A stretch of DNA of 64,000 nt from NCBI GenBank assembly GCA_036262075.1, contig DATAJO010000031.1:9417-73416 (forward strand), in the 5' to 3' direction. Source of the DNA: JACDBZ01 sp036262075 (GTDB taxonomy: Bacteria > Chloroflexota > Limnocylindria > QHBO01). Shown here piece by piece: positions 53,619-62,493 of this stretch (position 1 is the first letter of the stretch; every line of letters starts with the position of its first letter). A model generated the notes under the pieces. It saw only the letters and a program-made list of their open reading frames with translations, was not told where the DNA came from and ran no database searches. The position numbers and the translations under genes were made by a program.

Positions 53619-54876
53619 CGAGCGCCACGCCCATGGCGGCGGCCACGTGTGGCCCATCCAGCATGGGGCCGAGAAGGGTCGCCGACGCCTGGGTGTGCTG
53701 CCACGGCAGGCCGAGGAATCCGAGGCCCGGCACCTCGGTCACGCCGCGCCGATGCCGCGGAAACCCGAGCTCGTCGAAGATCGGCAGGTCGATCCAGCTG
53801 AAGTCGAGGCGGTACCCGGTCGCCCAGATCACCGTGGAGATGCCGGCGTCGCGGAGGTCCAGCCGGTCGATCTGCGGCGGGTCGAACCGGGTCGCCACGG
53901 CGTCGTCAGGAGGCGCGTCGATGCCGGCTGCGGCGATGAAGCGCTCGATCAGCTGCTGCGGGCCGGCGCCGAAGTAGGCGTCCGCGTGGTCGAGGTTGTG
54001 AGCGAGGTCTCCGGCGATCCGCAGCGTGTGGCCGCTGGCGCCCTCGACTCGCCCCGCCAGCGTCATCCCGTCGGCCGCCAACCGGCGCAGATCGACGGTA
54101 TGGCCACCACCGTGGCCCGAGAGGTGCGGGTTCGGCGCCAGGCGTGCGCGGGGATCGGGGAGGACGTCGACCGTCGGCAGCCCGAGGCCGAACTCGGGTC
54201 CGTGAATCGCGATATCCGCCAACCAGCGGAAGATGTCGCGGCCGCGGTAGCGGCGGGGAATGCGGCCCGCGCCGCCGACGGAAAGGACGACATCGCGGCC
54301 CGCCTCCACGAGCTCCTCGGCGATCTGCACGCCGGACTGCCCGCTGCCGACGACCAGCGTGCCGCCGGCCGGCAACGACGACGGATGGCGGTAGTCGTGC
54401 GAGTGCAGCTGCGTGACGTCGGCTGGCAGGGTCGACGCGAGCGCCGGGAGGCGTGGGACGTGGTAGCCGCCGGTCGCCACCACCACCCGCTCGGCCCGCA
54501 CCGCTCGGTCGCCGGTCTCGATCTCGAAGCCCCCGTCGCTTGCCAGGCCCAGCCTCGTTACCTCGACACCGAGCGCGACCGGCGCGTCGATCGCATCGCC
54601 ATAGGCCGCAACGCGCGCGGCGATCTCATCACGGCCCATGAAGCCGTCGGGCTCGGCGCCGTCGTACGGCTGACCGGGAAGCGATGCCACCCAGTTGGGC
54701 GTCACCAGGCGGAAGGCGTCCCAGCGATCCTGCCAGCCGCCCCCAAGGGTGGTCCGTCGCTCGAGGACGACGTGATCCCGGCCGGCGCGGCTCAGCAGCT
54801 GGCTCATGACCAGGCCCGCCTGGCCAGCGCCGACCACGACGGTATCAGTCCGGGCTGGAAGGCTCATTCGACGCAT
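53608..54876 (-). CDS. Flavin-dependent monooxygenase / NAD(P)-binding protein (CzcO-like)
   Basis: 422 aa. FAD Rossmann loop TVVVGAGQAGLVMSQLLSRA, then GGGWQDRWDAFRLVTPNWVA, and a second dinucleotide loop TLVVGSGQSGVQIAEELVEA. STVIWATGYRLDFSWIDLP is the ATGY motif of flavin monooxygenases. Substrate unknown. The start has GGAGGTCG upstream. The HxlR gene diverges from it with 105 bp between, so HxlR probably controls it. Confidence 0.85.
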   Translation of the reverse strand: MRRMSLPARTDTVVVGAGQAGLVMSQLLSRAGRDHVVLERRTTLGGGWQDRWDAFRLVTPNWVASLPGQPYDGAEPDGFMGRDEIAARVAAYGDAIDAPVALGVEVTRLGLASDGGFEIETGDRAVRAERVVVATGGYHVPRLPALASTLPADVTQLHSHDYRHPSSLPAGGTLVVGSGQSGVQIAEELVEAGRDVVLSVGGAGRIPRRYRGRDIFRWLADIAIHGPEFGLGLPTVDVLPDPRARLAPNPHLSGHGGGHTVDLRRLAADGMTLAGRVEGASGHTLRIAGDLAHNLDHADAYFGAGPQQLIERFIAAAGIDAPPDDAVATRFDPPQIDRLDLRDAGISTVIWATGYRLDFSWIDLPIFDELGFPRHRRGVTEVPGLGFLGLPWQHTQASATLLGPMLDGPHVAAAMGVALARA

Positions 54877-54981
54877 GTGATCTCGACCTCCGAAGATGCT
54901 CGCCGCCGAACCTACCGTTCGGCATCGGCGCGCGGGTAGTTCGATCTCAGAACCGCCGCTGCCACGCATCGCGGTGGGAGA

Positions 54982-55668
54982 ATGGACCCGATGGGATCCA
55001 GCGCCAGTACCGACTACTGCGCCTTCACCAAGGCCGTGGAGCACCTGGGTGACCGGTGGAGCTTCCTCATCGTGCGCGAGCTGGCCATGTTCGGAACGCA
55101 GGGCTTCAACACCCTGGCGACCGGCCTGCCCGGCCGGGTCTCTCGCTCGGTCCTGGCCGCAAAGCTGCGCAAGCTCGAGGAGCTGGGGTTGGTGGCCCGC
55201 ATCCCGTCGGCCACCGCTCGATCGGCGCCGTACAGCCTGACGCCGGCCGGGGAGCAGCTCGTGCCCACGCTTCAGTCTCTGTGGCAGTGGGCCAGGAAGT
55301 GGGTGCCCGAGGACGCGGCCATGGCTCAGCGCGACCCCAGCGTCATCGTGTGGTGGCTCACCCGCCGTGTCGATCGCCGGCGAGCGCCGGCGCACCAGGT
55401 CGCAATCGAGGTCTCCATGCCGGCCGGCAACCCCTCGCGGTTCTGGATCCTCCTCGCCAGAGAGGCGGAGCCGACGCTGTGCGTCGACGACCCGATGCTG
55501 GGGCAGGACCGATACGTGTACATCGAGGCCGATCCGGTCCGGCTGCTCCCCGTGGCCCGCGGCGAACGCGCCTGGGCCGACGCGCTCGCGGACGCATCGG
55601 TCCATGCTTCCGGCGAGCCTGCCCTCGTCCACGAGCTGCCCGACTGGTTCCTGCCCGCCCTGAGCTGA
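54982..55668 (+). CDS. HxlR-type transcriptional regulator
   Basis: 228 aa. Winged HTH with CAFTKAVEHLGDRWSFLIVR, FNTLATGLPGRVSRSVLAAK and LEELGLVARIP, as in HxlR (Cys at the N terminus may sense electrophiles). The C-terminal 110 residues form an extra domain (VAIEVSMPAGNPSRFWILLA) seen in longer HxlR members, possibly ligand-binding. Divergent from the flavin monooxygenase. Confidence 0.87.
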   Translation: MDPMGSSASTDYCAFTKAVEHLGDRWSFLIVRELAMFGTQGFNTLATGLPGRVSRSVLAAKLRKLEELGLVARIPSATARSAPYSLTPAGEQLVPTLQSLWQWARKWVPEDAAMAQRDPSVIVWWLTRRVDRRRAPAHQVAIEVSMPAGNPSRFWILLAREAEPTLCVDDPMLGQDRYVYIEADPVRLLPVARGERAWADALADASVHASGEPALVHELPDWFLPALS

Positions 55669-55691
55669 GCGCTCCCGGATTCGAACGGGTG

Positions 55692-55720
55692 TTCACATCG
55701 GCGCATCGGTCTGATAGACT
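55692..55720 (+). promoter_or_regulatory. Promoter of ssrA
   Basis: TTCACA (55692-55697), 17-bp spacer, TAGACT (55715-55720). Places the transcript start some 10 bases before the mature tmRNA 5' end. Confidence 0.65.
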
Positions 55721-55736
55721 GAGCGTCCAGGTTCGT

Positions 55737-56100
55737 GGGGATGTCAGGTTTCGACAGGGCCCGTGAACCGGGAATCGCAGGCCGAGGTTGCTCGCAGGCC
55801 TCGTTAAACCGCGAGCGAAACGTAACTGGCAACCGTCAGTACGCTCTCGCTGCTTAGTCAGTGAGCACCGACGCGGCCCCACCTCCCCGGGCCGCGAAGG
55901 TGTCATCAGGGGAGGTGCGGCGTCACCGACTCCGGTGAGTGGCGTCAAAGAGCCGAGAGGCACCACCGGATAGCCGGTCCGACACCCCGCCGGTCGGGGG
56001 CCGGGCAATGGCGAAACCCCAAGTAGGCCGGAAATGCCTGTAGGAAGTTCTCGGGGAACGTGTTCTGGACGGGGAGTTCGATTCTCCCCCATCTCCACCA
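55737..56100 (+). ncRNA. ssrA: Transfer-messenger RNA (tmRNA)
   Basis: 364 nt with CCA encoded (56098-56100). The 5' GGGGATG pairs with 3' CATCTCC (one G-U) as the acceptor stem, and the T arm is GGGGAGTTCGATTCTCCCC. The tag reading frame ends in Asn-Arg-Gln-Tyr-Ala-Leu-Ala-Ala-stop, probably resuming at GGC or GCN just after GTAACT. Single-piece form, not permuted. Rescues stalled ribosomes with SmpB. Confidence 0.96.
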
Positions 56101-56227
56101 CTCCCTTCCTTGCCGCGGATCGCGTGCGTCGGCATGCAGCCCGGCCCCGATCTCCTTGACCCCCTGTGCTACGGTCGCGCCTGCGGACGGGAGGGCCGCA
56201 GCACGCACAGCGGAGGGTCGAGGTTTC

Positions 56228-56794
56228 ATGGATCTATCCAAGCTCAACCAGAACGAGAAGTGGGCCGTGTACGGCGCCATCGCGTCCGTGGTCGGACCGA
56301 TTCTCGCCGCCGCCGGCTTCGGCTTCGGCGTCGGCATCTTCACGCTGCTCCTTGCCCTGGCCATGCTCGCGATCGTCTTCATGCCGCAGTGGTCGCCCCA
56401 GACCACGCTTCCGGGATCCAAGGGCAGCCTGATGCTCGTCGTCGGTGGCATCGCGGCGGTGAGCGCCGCAGCGTCGCTGCTCAGTGGGCTCAACATTCTC
56501 TCGGTCTTCGGCTCGAACGTCGTCTTCGTGCTCGGCTGGCTGATCGGCATCGCCGGCGGCCTGCTCATGGGCTACGCCGCCTGGCAGGAGTTCCAGGCCG
56601 AGGGCGGCAAGTTCGAGATCGGCGCCCCGGCCGGAAATGCCGCGTCATCGTCGGCGAGCGCGCCGTCGTCCAGCGAATCCTCCGCACCGCCCCCGCCCGC
56701 GCCGGCCGCGTCGGCCAGCGAGGCTCCCGCCCAGAGCCCGTCGGCGTCCGACCCGGCTGCATCGGCCGATACCGACGAGAACCCGCCCGCCTGA
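56228..56794 (+). CDS. Four-helix membrane protein with Ser/Ala/Pro tail
   Basis: 188 aa. Residues 10-130 hold about four hydrophobic segments (ASVVGPILAAAGFGFGVGIF, FTLLLALAMLAIVFMPQW, GSLMLVVGGIAAVSAAASLL, VVFVLGWLIGIAGGLLMGY). The last 55 residues are low complexity (SSSASAPSSSESSAPPPPAP). No family recognised. GGAGGG stands 11 bases before the ATG. Followed by a strong terminator. Most likely a lineage-specific envelope protein. Confidence 0.75.
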   Translation: MDLSKLNQNEKWAVYGAIASVVGPILAAAGFGFGVGIFTLLLALAMLAIVFMPQWSPQTTLPGSKGSLMLVVGGIAAVSAAASLLSGLNILSVFGSNVVFVLGWLIGIAGGLLMGYAAWQEFQAEGGKFEIGAPAGNAASSSASAPSSSESSAPPPPAPAASASEAPAQSPSASDPAASADTDENPPA

Positions 56795-56825
56795 GGTTCC
56801 CTGCCGGTTCATCGGCTTCACACCT

Positions 56826-56854
56826 GGCGGCGCCGGAGACCGGCGCCGCCTTTT
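56826..56854 (+). terminator. Strong Rho-independent terminator
   Basis: Perfect 11-bp stem GGCGGCGCCGG (56826-56836) and CCGGCGCCGCC (56840-56850), loop AGA, followed by TTTT. Ends the plus-strand unit; the minus-strand hypothetical gene ends 17 bp further on. Confidence 0.9.
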
Positions 56855-56871
56855 CGTTTGCCGCTCGACCG

Positions 56872-57297
56872 TCAGCCTTCGAGGAGCTCGGCCGCCCGCC
56901 GACTGAGGTGGCCGCCGGGATCCGCACCGGCGGGGGAGGCGACGGACAGGCGCTCGATGACCGCATCGGCCCCGAGGCCGTCGTCGATCGCGTCCACCGC
57001 GAGCATCAGCGCGGCATGCGCCGCCATGGTCGTCGCGCCCTCGGCGGCGTGGCGCACGAGCGCCCCGATATCGGCGTGGGTCGCGGCCAGCTCCTCGGGC
57101 GGCTCGGCCAGGTCGTCCTCGAAATAGGCGAGCGCGAGGGCAACGACGTCGTCCACGCAGGCCGCGTCGCGCGCCGTGCCGTTGTCGGTGCCGACGACGA
57201 GGGCGTAGCCGTCGTCGAGCGTGGGGGCGAACCCGACCCACGGGCCGCCGGGATGGAGGCGGCCGACGGCGCACGCCGGCGCGTCCACGATCCGCAC
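56872..57297 (-). CDS. Hypothetical 141-aa protein next to jag
   Basis: 141 aa, acidic and Ala-rich with a helical second half (HADIGALVRHAAEGATTMAA, HAALMLAVDAIDDG). An N-terminal part has FAPTLDDGYALVVGTDNGTA. No known domain. In the jag-yidC direction, 29 bp after the jag stop. Composition supports coding. Confidence 0.6.
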   Translation of the reverse strand: MRIVDAPACAVGRLHPGGPWVGFAPTLDDGYALVVGTDNGTARDAACVDDVVALALAYFEDDLAEPPEELAATHADIGALVRHAAEGATTMAAHAALMLAVDAIDDGLGADAVIERLSVASPAGADPGGHLSRRAAELLEG

Positions 57298-57326
57298 CTC
57301 CCGACCGCCCGATCCGCGGGCGGCCG

Positions 57327-58394
57327 CTAGCCCTTGACCTGGCTCGCCGGCAGGACGACGATCCGCCGGTTCGGCTCGACCCCGACGGACTGCGTCCGCA
57401 CCCTCGGGTTGTTGACGAGCGCCAGGTGCACGACGCGGCGCTCGACGGCGGGCATGGCCTCGAGCTGGATGATCTTGCCGGTCTGGATCACGCGCTTCGC
57501 CGCACGCTCGGCGACGTCGCGCAGCTGCTCCTCGCGCCGCCCGCGGTAGTTCTCGACGTCGACCGAGATGCGATGGTGCTGGCCCTCGCGCCGTCCGACG
57601 ATGAGGTTGACGATGTGCTGGAGGCTGGCGAGCTTCTCGCCGCGACGCCCGATGAGGGCACCGAGGTCGTCGCCCTTCACGTTCAGCCGCGCCGTCTCCC
57701 CGCCGACGGCGATCTCGACCGTGGCGTTGAGGCCCATGAGCCGCACCATCTCGGCCAGCACCTCGCCCGCCGTCTCGACGGTGGCGCGCTCCTCGTCGCT
57801 CAGTTCCTCGAGCGGCTTGCCCGGGACGAACGGGACGGGCTCGCGCATCCGGTCCCCCCGATCGGCGCGAGGCGGGCGGTCGGCCCGCTCGCCGCGCCCG
57901 CCGCGGGATCCGCGTGACTCGCGCACCCCGGCGTACTCGCGCTCGGCGCCGTTCCGGCCGCGGCCCCGGCCGCCACGCGTGCGGCCGCCGCGCGACGGAC
58001 GCGCGGCCTCGGCCCGCTCGAGATCGGCCAGCTGCTCGCTCGGCTCATCCTCGAAGGCGACGGTCTCCATGGTCTCGACGCCGGCATCGGCCTCGGCATC
58101 GGCCTCGGCCTCGGTGGCCATCGGCTCCGCGCCGGATGGCTCCTGCGTCGCCTTGGGCTCGGGCTTGCGCTCCGGCTCATCGGCCGGGCTCTCGACGCGC
58201 ACCGTCTCTGCCGAGTCGATCGCGGACTTCGGCGCCGCGAGGATGCGCGCCTCCTCCCCGCCGACGCCGAGCATGCCGCGCTTGCCCTGGGACAGGATCT
58301 CGATGTCGAGGTCGCCGAGGTCCGCGCTGAATTCCTTCATCGCGGCCCGGATCGCCTCTTCCACGTTCTTTCCGCTGAACTCTCGGAAGGTCAT
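57327..58394 (-). CDS. jag: RNA-binding protein Jag/KhpB with RG-rich linker
   Basis: 355 aa. Jag-N domain (FREFSGKNVEEAIRAAMKEF, KRGMLGVGGEEARILA), a 150-residue linker, then KH (LNVKGDDLGALIGRRGEKLA, SLQHIVNLI) and R3H (PAVERRVVHLALVNN). The linker has an acidic part and then an Arg/Gly-rich part (GGRTRGGRGRGRNG), which is longer than usual. KhpB acts on sRNA/mRNA and cell elongation. Coupled to yidC (ATGA). Confidence 0.93.
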   Translation of the reverse strand: MTFREFSGKNVEEAIRAAMKEFSADLGDLDIEILSQGKRGMLGVGGEEARILAAPKSAIDSAETVRVESPADEPERKPEPKATQEPSGAEPMATEAEADAEADAGVETMETVAFEDEPSEQLADLERAEAARPSRGGRTRGGRGRGRNGAEREYAGVRESRGSRGGRGERADRPPRADRGDRMREPVPFVPGKPLEELSDEERATVETAGEVLAEMVRLMGLNATVEIAVGGETARLNVKGDDLGALIGRRGEKLASLQHIVNLIVGRREGQHHRISVDVENYRGRREEQLRDVAERAAKRVIQTGKIIQLEAMPAVERRVVHLALVNNPRVRTQSVGVEPNRRIVVLPASQVKG

Positions 58395-59536
58395 CGCTTT
58401 CGGCCTCTGCGCTTGTTGCCTCCCTGCCGACGGTTGCCGGGGCGCGACTGGCCGCGCCCACCGGACGTGGCGGGGGCTGGGGTGGAAGTGGGAGCGGGGT
58501 CATCGGAGCGCGCGTCGTCGTCGCGCGGCGAGCGCTGGAGCGCAGCGCCTCGCCCGCTTCCCGCGGGTGCCGGCGCCCAGCGTGGCTGCCAGCCGAAGAG
58601 CGGGAAGAGGTTCCCCCATCCCATGATGAGGTACTGCTGTACCACGAGGTACGCGGTGTACACGATCCAGTACAGGATCAGACCGCTCGGGAAGATGCCG
58701 CCCCAGATGAGCGTGAGCAACGGGAACGTGTAGGTCATCGTGCTCGTCATCCCGGAGGTTGGATCGTCCGGGTTGGGGGTCGGGCTCGTCATGCGGACCT
58801 GCACGAACTGCAGGATGGCGGCGATGACGGCCAGGAGCGACAGTGAGAACCCGATCGCGGGGATCGGGAACGCAAACACGTGGTCGACCCGGGCGAGGTC
58901 GAGGTTCAACAGCCACGAGACGTGGGTGTTCACGTGCGACTCGAGCTTGAGGGGCTCGATGAGCTGGCAGTTGAGCGGCAGGAACTGCGGCAGCTGCGCG
59001 TACTCGGGGAGGTTGCAGGCGCCGTCGAAGGCCACCTGGTAGGCATTCGGCTCGCCGGCGATGGGCGAGACGACGTTCGCCGCCTGGAGGGCCTCGAAGG
59101 CCTCCTTGTTGCCGTCGTTGACGACGAAGCCCTGCACCACGCCGGAGGCGCGGATGAGGGCCTGGTAGAGGGCGAACAGGATCGGGAGCTGGACGACGAC
59201 CGGCAGGCAGCCGGCCGCCGGGTTGACGCCGTGCTCCCGGTACAGCGCCATGGTCTCCTCGGAGACCTTCTGGCGGTTGCCCTTGTGCTTCCGCTGCACC
59301 TCGCGGATGAGCGGCTGCATCCGCTGCATCTCCTTCTGCGAGCGGATCTGGCGCACGAAGAGCGGCGCGAGGATCGTGCGGATGATGATCGTGAAGACGA
59401 TGATCGCCAGCGCGAAATCGAAGATCGGGAGCTCGTAGAGGAAGATGAGCAGGTTGAAGAGGGGAAGGAAGAAGACGTCCCAGGGCGGCGTGAAATGCTC
59501 GATGCCGAAGAAGCCCTGGGCGAAGATCGGTGTCAA
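58391..59536 (-). CDS. yidC: Membrane protein insertase YidC/Oxa1
   Basis: 381 aa. Gram-positive type (no large periplasmic domain). TIIIRTILAPLFVRQIRSQK has the essential Arg, then GCLPVVVQLPILFALYQALI and a C-terminal YTFPLLTLIWGGIFPSGLIL. Five membrane segments. The extracellular loop of about 70 residues has two Cys. The last 60 residues are Arg/Gly/Ser/Pro-rich. Inserts membrane proteins, including the ATP synthase c subunit in model bacteria. Confidence 0.94.
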   Translation of the reverse strand: MTPIFAQGFFGIEHFTPPWDVFFLPLFNLLIFLYELPIFDFALAIIVFTIIIRTILAPLFVRQIRSQKEMQRMQPLIREVQRKHKGNRQKVSEETMALYREHGVNPAAGCLPVVVQLPILFALYQALIRASGVVQGFVVNDGNKEAFEALQAANVVSPIAGEPNAYQVAFDGACNLPEYAQLPQFLPLNCQLIEPLKLESHVNTHVSWLLNLDLARVDHVFAFPIPAIGFSLSLLAVIAAILQFVQVRMTSPTPNPDDPTSGMTSTMTYTFPLLTLIWGGIFPSGLILYWIVYTAYLVVQQYLIMGWGNLFPLFGWQPRWAPAPAGSGRGAALQRSPRDDDARSDDPAPTSTPAPATSGGRGQSRPGNRRQGGNKRRGRKR

Positions 59537-59548
59537 CTCAGCACGTCT

Positions 59549-59755
59549 CTAGCGGACGGGGTCGTACCCGCCGGGGTGGAATGGGTTGCAGCGGCCGATG
59601 CGCTTCGCGCCCATCCAGGAACCCCTGAGAAGCCCGTAGCGCTCGATCGCCTGGTACGTGTACGCGGAGCACGTCGGCGAGTAGCGGCAGCTGGGCGGCA
59701 TCCAGGCGGTCAGCTTCTGGTAGGCGGTGATCAGTCCCAACCCGATGGTCTTCAT
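59549..59755 (-). CDS. yidD: Membrane protein insertion efficiency factor YidD
   Basis: 68 aa. ITAYQKLTAWMPPSCRYSPT, then CSAYTYQAIERYG and RCNPFHPGGYDPV, with the three conserved Cys. ATG overlaps the rnpA stop (ATGA). Confidence 0.95.
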   Translation of the reverse strand: MKTIGLGLITAYQKLTAWMPPSCRYSPTCSAYTYQAIERYGLLRGSWMGAKRIGRCNPFHPGGYDPVR

Positions 59756-60090
59756 TCCTGTCCGATGTCCGACCGGCGAAGGAGCGCGTCGATCGCTGCT
59801 CCCAGCTCGGCATGGCTCGCCGTCGCCGCGGCCGGTCGCGCGATGAGGAGGAGGTCCCACCCGGGACCGATCCGCTCCAGCCGCGCCCGCACCAGCTCGC
59901 GCAGTCGACGTCGCACCCGATTTCGTTGAACGGCGCCTCCGAGCGTCCGTGGCGTCGACAGCCCGACCCGCGTCTCGGCCCGTCCGGTCCTCAACGCTCG
60001 GAGGACGAGAAGCGGGCTCGACCGCGTGATGCCGTCCCGTCCGACGGCCTCGAAGTCGGCCCGGCGCCGGAGCATCGGCAGCGCAGGCAT
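59752..60090 (-). CDS. rnpA: Ribonuclease P protein component
   Basis: 112 aa. LRRRADFEAVGRDGITRSSP, AETRVGLSTPRTLGGAVQRN and the RNR motif RNRVRRRLRELVRARLER. Protein part of RNase P that matures tRNA 5' ends. Start ATG 60090; a second ATG at 60075 is an alternative. 20 bp after rpmH. Confidence 0.94.
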   Translation of the reverse strand: MPALPMLRRRADFEAVGRDGITRSSPLLVLRALRTGRAETRVGLSTPRTLGGAVQRNRVRRRLRELVRARLERIGPGWDLLLIARPAAATASHAELGAAIDALLRRSDIGQE

Positions 60091-60110
60091 CGATCGAGCC
60101 GGTTCGACGG

Positions 60111-60245
60111 TCAGGCGCTGAGCTGCTTGCGCCCCTTGGCCCGGCGACGAGCCAGCACGCGGCGTCCGCCCTTGGTGGCCATCCGGGCCCGGAAGCCGTG
60201 CTCGCGCTTCCGCGCGCGCTTCTTGGGCTGATACGTCCTCTTCAT
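60111..60245 (-). CDS. rpmH: 50S ribosomal protein L34
   Basis: 44 aa. KRTYQPKKRARKREHGFRAR, then MATKGGRRVLARRRAKGRKQ. First gene of the rpmH-rnpA-yidD-yidC-jag set, which in most bacteria diverges from dnaA, as here. Too short for routine gene length cut-offs but certain. Confidence 0.97.
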   Translation of the reverse strand: MKRTYQPKKRARKREHGFRARMATKGGRRVLARRRAKGRKQLSA

Positions 60246-60450
60246 GAGTGCGTGCCGGTTCCTCGTTCAACGTTCACGACGCGGGCGATAAACACACGAA
60301 CGGCTGGCCTTCCGCCAGCCTGCGCGCGCGATTCGGTTACCCGCCTCGCTCTGGCGCGGATTCTAGTCGCGCGCCGCTGCCTCGGTCAAACGCCGGAGCG
60401 GCCGTTTCGGGGCTGGTTCGCGCGGAGGTTCGCGCGGACTCGCGCCAGGT

Positions 60451-60619
60451 CGAGCGTTCTTCACCGGAAGCGCTCGTGGCGTGTCGTTTGTCGACTGGGG
60501 CGAGCGCTGGTGAGCGTGAGCGGCGCATCGGCGTGCCGTTCGTGCGTGCCGGTGCTCGCTGTAGCGCGCAAACGCCACGTGGATCGGCCTTCCGGTGAAA
60601 TCCTCTCGCCACGGCGAGC
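60451..60619 (-). repeat. Structured intergenic repeat, copy C
   Basis: Inverted relative to copies A and B. Shares TTCACCGGAAG, GTCGTTTGTCGACTG, GTGAGCGTGA, GTGCGTGCCGGTGCTCGC and TCTCGCCACGGCGAG with the complement of copy A. More diverged than A is from B. Confidence 0.8.
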
Positions 60620-60654
60620 ATCGACGGGCTGGTGCGTGCCGGTTCGCGCTCCAA

Positions 60655-60823
60655 CGAGAGCTATTCACCGGAAGCGCTCGTGGCGTGTCGTGTGTCGACT
60701 GCAGCGAGAGCCGATGAGCGTGAGCGGCGCGTCGGCGTGCGGATCGTGCGTGCGGGTGCTCGCCACAGCGCGCAAACGCAGCGCGCCCAGGCCCTCGCGT
60801 GCATTCCTCTCGCCACAGCGAGA
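60655..60823 (-). repeat. Structured intergenic repeat, copy D
   Basis: Head-to-tail with copy C, 204 bp apart. Shares TTCACCGGAAG, GTCGACTGCAGCGAGAG, GTGCTCGCCACAGCGCGC and TGCATTCCTCTCGCC with the complement of copies A and B. The terminal hairpin is kept with one mismatch. Confidence 0.8.
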
Positions 60824-61008
60824 ACCGTTCACGACCGAACGAGGACGAGCGAAGATCCGGCAGGGGACCGCACGGACGAGGCCCACCCGCGTCGCCGGGC
60901 CACGGGCGTGGAGGGTCGTCCGGCGCGTCGCGCGGGGTGGCGAATCGGGGGCGCGGGGGGCGGTCCGGGACCGTTGGATGGGGCGGACATGACGGTCGTC
61001 CCGATTCA

Positions 61009-61038
61009 TTGCCCCGCCGATTCGGCCGCTGCTATAGT
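61009..61038 (+). promoter_or_regulatory. Promoter of dnaA
   Basis: TTGCCC (61009-61014), 18-bp spacer, TATAGT (61033-61038), about 110 bp before the dnaA start. Confidence 0.5.
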
Positions 61039-61149
61039 GGCCCGACCCCCGGCCCGGACCGCCCGACACACCGTCCCGTCTCGGCCCGGAGGACGGACCT
61101 CATTCGACCTTTTTGACGCCCCGCGTACCGGTTCGGAGATCCTCGATTG

Positions 61150-62493
61150 ATGGATGCGAAGCAGGTGTGGCGCGCCGCCCTCGGCGAGCTGCAGGTGTCT
61201 CTCTCTCCCGCCAACTTCGAGACCTGGCTGAAGGACACCGACCTCGTCGAGATCGACGACAACCGCTATCGCATCAGCGCTCCGAATGGCTTCGCACGGG
61301 ACTGGCTCGACAACCGCTATCGGCCCCTGATCAGCCAGACGCTGGCCCGCGTCGTGGGCGGCAGCGTGCAGGTCGAGTTCGTCGTCGCCGATGCCTCCGG
61401 CCCGGTCCCGGAGCAGGTCGACGAGGAGGCGCAGGTCCAGATGCCGCCGCTCTCGGCCGGCGGCAACGCGATCAACCTCAACACGCGCTACACGTTCAGC
61501 AACTTCATCGTCGGATCGGCCAATCGGCTCGCGCACGCCGCGGCGCTGAGCGTCGCCGAGCGGCCCGGGCACGCCTATAACCCGCTGTTCCTGTACGGCG
61601 GCGTGGGCCTCGGCAAGACCCACCTCATGCACGCCATCGGCAACGCGGTGGCCGCCAAGTTCCCGCGCAAGCGGATCCTGTACGCGACGAGCGAGAAGTT
61701 CACGAACGACTTCATCAACTCGATCCGCGAGCAGAAGATGGAGGACTTCCGGACCCGCTACCGGCGGATCGACGTCCTCCTCATCGACGACATCCAGTTC
61801 ATCGCCGAGCGCGAGCGGACCCAGGAGGAGTTCTTCCACACCTTCAACGCCATCCACGAGGCCGGCAAGCAGGTCGTCCTCAGCTCGGATCGGCCGCCGA
61901 AGGCGATCACCACGCTCGAGGAGCGCCTCCGCAGCCGGTTCGAGTGGGGCCTCATCGCCGACCTCACGCCGCCGGACCTCGAGACCCGCATCGCGATCCT
62001 GCGCTCGAAGGCCGAGGACCAGCTCCATCTCATCCCGTCCGAGGTCATCGAGTTCATCGCCCGCAAGGTGGTGAGCAACGTCCGCGAGCTCGAGGGCGCC
62101 CTGAACCGGGTCGTCGCCTACGCGAGCATGAGCGGGATGCCGATCAATATCGAGCTCGCCAGCGCGGTGCTGTCGAACGTCATGTACAACCCGCGCAAGA
62201 AGTCGATCACGCCCCAGAAGATCGTGCGCGCCGTGGCCGACTACTACGGCGTCAACCTCGACCAGCTGCGCTCCTCGAAGCGCGACCGGGCCATCGTCGT
62301 GCCGCGCCAGATCGCGATGTTCCTCATCCGCGAGGAGACCGATATCAGCCTGCTCCGCATCGGCGCCGAGCTCGGCGGACGCGACCATTCCACCGTCCTC
62401 CACGCCTGCGACAAGATCGCCCGTGAGCTGAACGAGAACGACGAGATGCGCCGCGAGATCAGCGCGGTGCGGGAGATGATCTACTCCGAGTGA
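61150..62493 (+). CDS. dnaA: Chromosomal replication initiator DnaA
   Basis: 447 aa. Domain I (WRAALGELQVSLSPANFETW), AAA+ Walker A LYGGVGLGKTHLMHAIG, Walker B VLLIDDIQFIAERERTQEE, sensor RFEWGLIADLTPPDLETRI and domain IV signature ELGGRDHSTVLHACDKI. ATG 61150 preferred over TTG 61147. Binds the DnaA boxes downstream. Normal length. Confidence 0.97.
   Translation: MDAKQVWRAALGELQVSLSPANFETWLKDTDLVEIDDNRYRISAPNGFARDWLDNRYRPLISQTLARVVGGSVQVEFVVADASGPVPEQVDEEAQVQMPPLSAGGNAINLNTRYTFSNFIVGSANRLAHAAALSVAERPGHAYNPLFLYGGVGLGKTHLMHAIGNAVAAKFPRKRILYATSEKFTNDFINSIREQKMEDFRTRYRRIDVLLIDDIQFIAERERTQEEFFHTFNAIHEAGKQVVLSSDRPPKAITTLEERLRSRFEWGLIADLTPPDLETRIAILRSKAEDQLHLIPSEVIEFIARKVVSNVRELEGALNRVVAYASMSGMPINIELASAVLSNVMYNPRKKSITPQKIVRAVADYYGVNLDQLRSSKRDRAIVVPRQIAMFLIREETDISLLRIGAELGGRDHSTVLHACDKIARELNENDEMRREISAVREMIYSE

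Larger units (their letters stand above)
60246..61149. other. 904-bp gene-free region between rpmH and dnaA
   Basis: Holds copies C and D of the structured repeat (60451-60619 and 60655-60823) and a dnaA promoter. No protein seen; long frames run through both repeats on both strands but match the non-coding copies A and B. Confidence 0.75.

Noticed and set aside
60632..61150. Open frame running from repeat D into the dnaA promoter
   Set aside because: Same reason as for copies A and B; it would also cover the dnaA promoter.
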